From the NCBI RefSeq assembly GCF_008329585.1, contig NZ_NPKP01000009.1:124001-188000 (forward strand): a stretch of 64,000 nt of DNA, read 5' to 3'. The notes under the pieces were generated by a model, which ran no database searches, had not been told where the DNA came from, and saw only the letters and a list, made by a program, of their open reading frames with translations. How positions within the stretch are numbered: the first letter of the stretch is position 1; each line of letters opens with the position of its first letter. This document shows positions 59,017-64,000 of this stretch, piece after piece. The translations under genes were made by a program, and so were the position numbers. This stretch comes from Mycolicibacterium sp. P9-22. Lineage in GTDB: Bacteria > Actinomycetota > Actinomycetes > Mycobacteriales > Mycobacteriaceae.

Positions 59017-60522
59017 GTGAACTGGCAATCGCTGCCGAACCGGCTGCTGGCGCAGGTGGTGCGCCCCACCGCGCGGCCGCTGGGCGTGGGCATCGTCGTC
59101 GCGATCATCTTCCTGGTCGCCGAGATCGGCGCCGTGGTCGCGCTCAAGCAGGTGGCCCCGGAGAACGCCTTCGGCGCGGTGCTGCTGCTGGGTGTGCTGG
59201 TGGTGTCCGCGGGCTGGGACTTCGGGTTGGCCATCGCGACCTCGTTGGCCAGCGCGGCCGTGTACGCCTATCTGCACTTGGAGGGACGAGACAGCCTGGC
59301 CCCGGCGCTGGCGGTGTTCCTGACGCTGGCATTGCTGACCAATGTGCTTGTCGGACAGGCCCGTCTGCGTGCCGCCGAGGCCGAGGAGCGCAGGCGTGAA
59401 GCCGATCAGCTGGCCGCGCAGCAGGCCGCGCTGCGCCGGGTGGCCACCTTGGTGGCGCGGTCCGCGGACCTCGCCGAGGTGTACGCGGTGGCCGTCGACG
59501 AGTTGGCCGGGAGCCTGCGGGCCGACCACGTGACGCTCGTGCGATTCGAATCCGAGGAATGCGTGGTGCTGGCGGCGCAGGACCGTACTGCCCGGAGCAA
59601 GCCCGGAATCTCTGTCGGAGAACGATTTACGATGACCGGCGACAGCATAAGCGCCCGCATCCGCAGGACCGGCGCGCCTGACCGTATCGATGATTATGCC
59701 GCCGCATCGGGCCCCATCGCAGCCCGCCTGCAGGGCCTCGGTGTGCATTCCGGGGCCGGCACCCCGTTGATCGTCGACGGCGTCGTGCGCGGTGCTTTGC
59801 TCGTGGGAACGCATCAACCCGAAGCTATTCCGGCGCAGTTCCAGGATCACATCGGCGATTTCGCCGATCTGGTGTCGACGGCCATCGCCAATGCCGAGAC
59901 CCGCGCCGAACTCACCGCGTCCCGGGCCCGGATCGTGGCCGCATCCGACGAGGCACGTCGCGGTTTCGAACGCGATCTGCACGACGGGGCCCAGCAGCGG
60001 ATCGTGTCGCTGAGCCTGGAGCTGCGGGCGATAGAAGCTGCCGCCGGCGAGGACTTGCGCCGGGAGTTGTCGCAGGTGGTGGCCGGCCTGGCGGAGTTAC
60101 ACACCGATCTGCAGGAGCTGTCCCGCGGTATGCACCCGGCCGTGCTGTCCCGCGGTGGGCTGCGACCTGCGCTGCGCGCACTGGCGCGACGGTCACCGGT
60201 CCCGGTCGAGCTCGATCTGCGGGTCGAGGGCCGGTTATCGGAGTCCGTGGAGGTCGCCGCGTACTACGTGATCGCCGAAGCACTCACCAACACGGCCAAA
60301 TACGCCGCGGCGGAGGTGGTGACGGTGTGCCTCTACGTCGAGGACGGCGTGCTGCACCTGTCGGTCACCGATGACGGTGTCGGCGGCGCCCAGCCGGGCG
60401 GCGGGTCGGGGCTGATCGGTCTGCGGGACCGGGTGGAGGCGCTGTCGGGAGAATTCGGGGTGGCGAGCGCACCGGGTGCGGGAACCACGCTGCGGGCAAC
60501 GATCCCGGTCAGGACGTCTTGA
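59017..60522 (+). CDS. GAF-domain sensor histidine kinase
   Basis: The 501-residue protein has about four hydrophobic segments (23-115), a short coiled coil (118-140), a GAF domain (about 150-295), a HisKA_3 helix with H322 in FERDLHDGAQQRIVSLSLELRA, and HATPase_c (NTAKYAAAEVV, GVGGAQPGGGSGLIGLRDRV). It should sense a small ligand or redox signal and phosphorylate the nearby regulator(s). GTG start, leaderless by position. Confidence 0.94.
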   Translation: MNWQSLPNRLLAQVVRPTARPLGVGIVVAIIFLVAEIGAVVALKQVAPENAFGAVLLLGVLVVSAGWDFGLAIATSLASAAVYAYLHLEGRDSLAPALAVFLTLALLTNVLVGQARLRAAEAEERRREADQLAAQQAALRRVATLVARSADLAEVYAVAVDELAGSLRADHVTLVRFESEECVVLAAQDRTARSKPGISVGERFTMTGDSISARIRRTGAPDRIDDYAAASGPIAARLQGLGVHSGAGTPLIVDGVVRGALLVGTHQPEAIPAQFQDHIGDFADLVSTAIANAETRAELTASRARIVAASDEARRGFERDLHDGAQQRIVSLSLELRAIEAAAGEDLRRELSQVVAGLAELHTDLQELSRGMHPAVLSRGGLRPALRALARRSPVPVELDLRVEGRLSESVEVAAYYVIAEALTNTAKYAAAEVVTVCLYVEDGVLHLSVTDDGVGGAQPGGGSGLIGLRDRVEALSGEFGVASAPGAGTTLRATIPVRTS

Positions 60523-60682
60523 ACTGCAGCACCCGGCAGGCCTCGGGGGCTGCCTTGGCGACGGCCATCCGGCCCAGGTAGGACGGGTGCCGGCGCTTGG
60601 CCTCGTTGATCGCCCGCAGATTGCGCCGGGCACGGCGCGCCGAGAGCTCGACGACATTGGTGTCAGCCATTGCGGTCGCCAT
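60509..60682 (-). CDS. Small basic protein of 57 residues
   Basis: A frame from ATG 60682 to TGA 60509-60511 reads MATAMADTNVVELSARRARR then NLRAINEAKRRHPSYLGRMA and ends in CRVLQFKTS. GGAGG stands 5 nt before the ATG (AAGGAGGACATC), a very strong ribosome site. The second ATG (60670) is in frame. The protein is rich in Arg and Ala, with no membrane segment. It overlaps the 3' end of the GAF kinase gene by 14 bases on the other strand. I do not recognise a family. Confidence 0.7.
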   Translation of the reverse strand: MATAMADTNVVELSARRARRNLRAINEAKRRHPSYLGRMAVAKAAPEACRVLQFKTS

Positions 60683-60817
60683 GATGTCCTCCTTGGAGCG
60701 GCTTTCTCACCGTCTGCGTTCCAGACTCCGCTGCGGACCATTGAGGACCCTCAACAAAAGCCGTGAACTTGGTAAGAAAGATGCCCGCTGACGTGGGACG
60801 TCAAACGTTGATGGCGG

Positions 60818-61153
60818 TCAGCTTTTGTCGCGCTGACTCTCGGCGTAGTCCTCGGGCCGATTCTTCTTCATCCACGCCCGCACCGGCCAGAACAACAACC
60901 ACAGCACCGGGTAGACGGTGATGTAGAACAGCCCGTAGACGGCGAGACAGGCCAGGATCCCCACCACCCAGCCCGGATACACCAGGATCAGGCAGAACTG
61001 CACGAACTGCTTGAGCACCACGGGCTGGCCGTCGGCCATCTTCCAGACCGTCGAGGGCTTCAGCGCGTCGAGCAGCACCCGCCACCCCGACTGTTTCGGT
61101 TCCGCCGGTGGCACGACGCCGTCGATTTCGGCAGCGCTGACGGGCTCGGTCAT
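60818..61153 (-). CDS. Small membrane protein
   Basis: The 111-residue product has a hydrophilic N-terminus (about 1-45), then two hydrophobic segments (about 50-72 and 75-95), and a basic C-terminus (WMKKNRPEDYAESQRDKS). No signal or catalytic motif is present. GGAGAT lies about 7 nt before the ATG. Function unknown. Confidence 0.7.
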   Translation of the reverse strand: MTEPVSAAEIDGVVPPAEPKQSGWRVLLDALKPSTVWKMADGQPVVLKQFVQFCLILVYPGWVVGILACLAVYGLFYITVYPVLWLLFWPVRAWMKKNRPEDYAESQRDKS

Positions 61154-61274
61154 TGCGGATCTCCAGTCGTCGCGCCATTAGCGGCATGCTGCTTCCGCTT
61201 GCGTGTCTAGCACACAGATGCCGAGTTCACCCGATGAAACGTCACAACGCCCAGCACCGTCACAGACTTTGCTG

Positions 61275-61880
61275 TCAAAGTTCGGCGATCCATCGATGGC
61301 CGGGATGGACCAGGCGCAGCCAATCGCGCAGCAGAGACCGTCGTGCGGTACCCATGGCACCTGATACCCGCGCGAAATCGATGTCGTCCTTGGGCCGCAG
61401 ATGCTTGGCCTTGAACAGCAGCACAACCTCGGGTGCCAGGTATGGGATGCCGGAGCGGGTGTGCAGGATCAATTCGCTGTACGGCAGGGTGATCGAGGGG
61501 TCGCGGCGGCAGACCCAGCGATCGTCGACGTGCGGTTCCCGGAACACGTCGAGGTGATAGTCACCGCTGGCCGGGTCGCGCAGCCAGGTTTGGAAGTGCT
61601 GCGCCCGTTCCTGCGGGTACGGCCACATCCGGCCGTCGCCTACCACGTCCCATGCGAATCCCGGTAGCGCCGCCTCGATCTCCTCGAACCGAGCGGCGGG
61701 CACGGCGATCTCCAGGTCGTGGTGCGCGCGGGCCGCCGAGTCGCAGAACAGTTCCAGTGCCCACCCCGCGGCCACGCACCACGGGGCGGTGACCGACGAC
61801 AGTCGCCGGGCAACCTCGTCGGGCGTCCACGGCCGCCATGCGGCATCGATCTCGGCGTCGGAAAGTACCCGCCCGGTCAC
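61275..61880 (-). CDS. Nucleotidyltransferase, ANT(2'')-like
   Basis: The 201-residue product resembles aminoglycoside-2''-adenylyltransferase-type nucleotidyltransferases (PF10706): CVAAGWALELFCDSAARAHHDLEIAVP has the WALELF helix and the acidic HHDLE pair, and LFKAKHLRPKDDIDFARV is the typical C-terminal block. It might modify an aminoglycoside, but many relatives have unknown substrates. It lies 13 bases after nrdF2 on the same strand, so co-transcription is likely. Confidence 0.72.
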   Translation of the reverse strand: MTGRVLSDAEIDAAWRPWTPDEVARRLSSVTAPWCVAAGWALELFCDSAARAHHDLEIAVPAARFEEIEAALPGFAWDVVGDGRMWPYPQERAQHFQTWLRDPASGDYHLDVFREPHVDDRWVCRRDPSITLPYSELILHTRSGIPYLAPEVVLLFKAKHLRPKDDIDFARVSGAMGTARRSLLRDWLRLVHPGHRWIAEL

Positions 61881-61893
61881 CGCTGATGAGGTG

Positions 61894-62880
61894 TTAGAAG
61901 TCCCAGTCCTCGTCCTCGGTGACCACGGCCTTGCCGATCACGTAGCTGGACCCCGAACCGGAGAAGAAGTCGTGATTCTCGTCGGCGTTGGGGCTCAGCG
62001 CGGACAGGATCGCCGGGTTGACGTCGGTCTCGTCCTTGGGGAACAACGCCTCGTAGCCGAGGTTCATCAGCGCCTTGTTGGCGTTGTAGCGCAGGAACTT
62101 CTTGACGTCCTCGCTCAGGCCGACACCGTCGTAGAGGTCCTGGGTGTACTCGACCTCGTTGTCGTACAGCTCGAAGAGCAGCTCGTAGGTGTAGTCCTTG
62201 AGCTCCTGCTTGCGGGCGTCGTCGACCAGGGCCAGGCCCTTCTGGTACTTGTAGCCGATGTAGTAGCCGTGCACGGCCTCGTCGCGGATGATCAGCCGGA
62301 TCATGTCGGCGGTGTTGGTGAGCTTGGCCCGACTGGACCAGTACATCGGCAGGTAGAAGCCGGAGTAGAACAGGAAGCTCTCCAGCAGTGTGGAGGCCAC
62401 CTTGCGCTTGAGCGGGTCGTCACCCTTGTAGAAGTCCATCACGATCTGCGCCTTGCGCTGCAGGTTGGGGTTCTCCTCCGACCAGCGGAACGCCTCGTCG
62501 ATCTCGGCCGTCGAGCACAGCGTGGAGAAGATGTTGCTGTAGCTCTTGGCGTGCACCGACTCCATGAACGCGATGTTGGTGTAGACGGCCTCTTCGTGCG
62601 GGGTCAGCGCGTCGGGGATGAGGCTGACGGCCCCGACGGTGCCCTGGATGGTGTCCAGCAGGGTCAGGCCGGTGAAGACCCGCATGGTGAGCTGCTTCTC
62701 ATGCTCGTTCAGGGTGCCCCAGGACGGGATGTCGTTGGAGACCGGCACCTTCTCCGGCAACCAGAAGTTGCCGGTCAGCCGCTCCCACACCTCGGCATCT
62801 TTGTCGTCCTGAAGACGGTTCCAGTTGATGGCCGAGACGCGGTCGATCAGCTTCATTCCATCGGACACCTTGGACCCCAT
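61894..62880 (-). CDS. nrdF2: Class Ib ribonucleotide reductase beta subunit
   Basis: The 328-residue subunit makes the radical or metal cofactor for NrdE. Metal ligands occur in FMESVHAKSYSNIFST, LESFLFYSGFY and RDEAVHGYYIG. The C-terminal DEDWDF tail binds NrdE. It matches Rv3048c. Starts are uncertain: ATG 62880 (MGSKVSDG), GTG 62868 and ATG 62856 are all in frame; AGGTG is 3-4 nt before 62880. Two NrdR boxes lie 51-98 bp upstream. Confidence 0.95.
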   Translation of the reverse strand: MGSKVSDGMKLIDRVSAINWNRLQDDKDAEVWERLTGNFWLPEKVPVSNDIPSWGTLNEHEKQLTMRVFTGLTLLDTIQGTVGAVSLIPDALTPHEEAVYTNIAFMESVHAKSYSNIFSTLCSTAEIDEAFRWSEENPNLQRKAQIVMDFYKGDDPLKRKVASTLLESFLFYSGFYLPMYWSSRAKLTNTADMIRLIIRDEAVHGYYIGYKYQKGLALVDDARKQELKDYTYELLFELYDNEVEYTQDLYDGVGLSEDVKKFLRYNANKALMNLGYEALFPKDETDVNPAILSALSPNADENHDFFSGSGSSYVIGKAVVTEDEDWDF

Positions 62881-62930
62881 TTCACCTGGCTTTTTGAGCT
62901 TTCGCCGGGATGTATCCCGCGACGACACCA

Positions 62931-62978
62931 ACACTACAACTGGTGTGCGACATCGCCGAGCTGTACGAGATGTTGTGT
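62931..62978 (-). promoter_or_regulatory. Double NrdR box upstream of nrdF2
   Basis: On the minus strand, ACACAACATCTCGTAC (62963-62978) and ACACCAGTTGTAGTGT (62931-62946) both match the NrdR box form acaCwAtATaTwGtgt, with the ACAC/GTGT ends and central ATs mostly kept. They are 32 bp apart, three helical turns, as in known NrdR sites. NrdR represses ribonucleotide reductase genes when dATP is high. Confidence 0.7.
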
Positions 62979-62997
62979 TCTGGCGTGTCGCCGCCGA

Positions 62998-63513
62998 TCA
63001 CGGCGCCCCGGCCGCCGGGGCGACCCTGTTCAGCAACTCACCGAGCACCACCAGGTCCAGATACGCGGTCACGCGCACCACCTTCTCATCGCGCATCGTC
63101 ATCACCCAGGCGTAGTCGTTGACGTAGGGACGGCCGTCGAGCGCGGTGGCGGTGCCACGCCAGCGGGCCACCACGACATCGCCCTCGGCGATCAGCTCGC
63201 GGACCTCCGCCTGGATCGGGCCGGTGAGCCTGGAGACGATGGGACCGGCACCGTCGCGCAGGAATTGAGCGCGGCCGGTGTAGGTGACCGGCTCGTTGGC
63301 GCGCGCCACCGTCCACTCCACATCGTCGGCGAGGATCGAATAGAAGCTGTCCTCATCGCTCACACCGAGCGCGAACGCGTCGCGCACCAGATCGGCGTTG
63401 CGCTGCTGTTGGCCGCCGCGTACCGAATTCTCGGCGTTGCTGCTGCATCCGATCATCACGGTGGCCGCCAGAGCGCCGACCACCCACATGGTGAACCGTG
63501 CAATCAATGTCAT
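62998..63513 (-). CDS. NTF2/SnoaL-like lipoprotein
   Basis: The 171-residue product has a lipoprotein signal with lipobox VMIGC (Cys 23), then a SnoaL-like cone fold (about 40-160): NADLVRDAFALGVSDEDSFYSILADDVEWTV and VVARWRGTATALDGRPYVNDYAWVMTMRDEKVVRVTAYLD. It is anchored on the outer membrane face. Function unknown. It stands between nrdF2 and the monooxygenase gene, where M. tuberculosis has no such gene as I recall. Confidence 0.8.
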   Translation of the reverse strand: MTLIARFTMWVVGALAATVMIGCSSNAENSVRGGQQQRNADLVRDAFALGVSDEDSFYSILADDVEWTVARANEPVTYTGRAQFLRDGAGPIVSRLTGPIQAEVRELIAEGDVVVARWRGTATALDGRPYVNDYAWVMTMRDEKVVRVTAYLDLVVLGELLNRVAPAAGAP

Positions 63514-63562
63514 GAGATCGACGCTAGGGGCGCCTCAACACACCTGGGAGGTCGCGGTTCTC

Positions 63563-64000
63563 CTAGGAACGCACCGTCTCCCGCCGGCTCGTGAAGCGGT
63601 ACTCCGAGGGCTTGAACTTGCGTGTCGCCAGCCAATACTGCCAGGTCATGCCGCTCCACAGGGTGCGGTTGACGCCGTGGGAGTCCATGTACCAGCTCTG
63701 GCAACCTCCGGTGCTGAACACCGTCCCGGCCAGATCGCGTTGCAGGTCGGCATTGAACTCGTCCTGCGCGCGACGGCTCGGGGCGAGCGCGGCCGCGCCC
63801 GCCTTGTCGACCGCGGCGATGGCCTGGGCGGCGTAGCGGATCTGGGACTCGATCATGAACACCACCGAGTTGTGCCCGAGCGCGGTGTTCGGTCCGAGCA
63901 GGAAGAACAGGTTCGGCATCCCGGCGACGGTAATCCCGCGGTGCGCCGCCATCCCTTCCGAAGTCCAGCGATCCACCAGATCTTCACCGTCGGCGCCCTT
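63563..64000 (-). CDS. Flavin-containing monooxygenase, partial (C-terminal part)
   Basis: The frame is open to the right edge; 145 residues of the C-terminus are present. MPNLFFLLGPNTALGHNSVVFMIESQIRYAAQAI is the typical end of Baeyer-Villiger or FMO-like enzymes, and WYMDSHGVNRTLWSG is the conserved tail. It matches Rv3049c, a probable monooxygenase. The FAD and NADPH motifs lie outside the window. Confidence 0.87.
   Translation of the reverse strand, partial: KGADGEDLVDRWTSEGMAAHRGITVAGMPNLFFLLGPNTALGHNSVVFMIESQIRYAAQAIAAVDKAGAAALAPSRRAQDEFNADLQRDLAGTVFSTGGCQSWYMDSHGVNRTLWSGMTWQYWLATRKFKPSEYRFTSRRETVRS

Noticed and set aside
61789..63594. 601-residue open frame on the plus strand
   Set aside because: Antisense to nrdF2 and the lipoprotein gene; no motif.
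1..64000. tRNA, rRNA, insertion sequences, prophage or CRISPR
   Set aside because: No cloverleaf-like block, transposase, integrase, terminal repeats or repeat-spacer array was recognised by eye; a tRNA scan would be decisive.

Overview
The window is GC-rich, densely packed actinobacterial chromosome. Gene content and order point to a rapidly growing Mycobacterium (Mycolicibacterium type). Most of it follows the M. tuberculosis block Rv3010c-Rv3049c as I recall it: pfkA, gatA, gatC, the Rv3013 ACT protein, ligA, Rv3015c, mnmA, iscS, Rv3026c, Rv3027c, etfA, etfB, Rv3030-Rv3032, Rv3034c-Rv3041c, serB2, ctaD, fecB, adhC, Rv3046c, nrdF2 and the start of Rv3049c. The PE/PPE/ESX and IS block that sits between Rv3015c and mnmA in M. 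tuberculosis is absent. No IS element, prophage, CRISPR array, rRNA or tRNA was seen. No gene-free stretch exceeds about 215 bases.

Layout. 1-2763: a minus-strand cassette of a Dyp-type peroxidase with two poorly characterised partners. 2964-9474: pfkA, a pyruvate:quinone dehydrogenase, a NarL-type two-component pair and gatCA. 9545-13835: the ACT protein, then a five-gene plus-strand unit DUF4178 / DUF2617 / DUF4247 / DUF350 / membrane spermidine-synthase-like protein (resembling Rv2597-Rv2601 of M. tuberculosis, at another locus). 13841-14808: an Erm 23S rRNA methyltransferase with a 14-codon leader peptide and RNA hairpins that could form a translational attenuator. 14805-22820: ligA and accessory genes, including a MmcQ/YjbR gene broken by one missing base. 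22872-30797: a MetE-like protein, an SRPBCC/ArsR pair, mnmA-iscS, an acyltransferase/GNAT pair and the electron-transfer flavoprotein genes. 30995-41250: the proposed methylglucose lipopolysaccharide (MGLP) region, interrupted by a second ArsR/SRPBCC pair. 41260-52965: echA17, Nudix, ABC ATPase, YczE with its divergent MocR regulator, serB2, ctaD, fecB, adhC and Rv3046c homologue. 52978-57714: an operon of a bicupin and a three-subunit molybdenum hydroxylase of the PaoABC type. 57928-60522: a response regulator, a stand-alone receiver and a GAF histidine kinase. 60509-64000: small and membrane proteins, an ANT(2'')-like nucleotidyltransferase, nrdF2 under a double NrdR box, an NTF2-like lipoprotein and the end of a monooxygenase.

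Two patterns recur. Operons are tightly coupled by ATGA/GTGA overlaps. Many first genes have a TANNNT -10 hexamer 5 to 8 nt upstream of an ATG/GTG, as expected for leaderless transcripts; this helped choose several starts (ligA, gatC, poxB, the kinases, the erm leader). Gene identities rest on reading motifs by eye and on recalled synteny; no database search was run.
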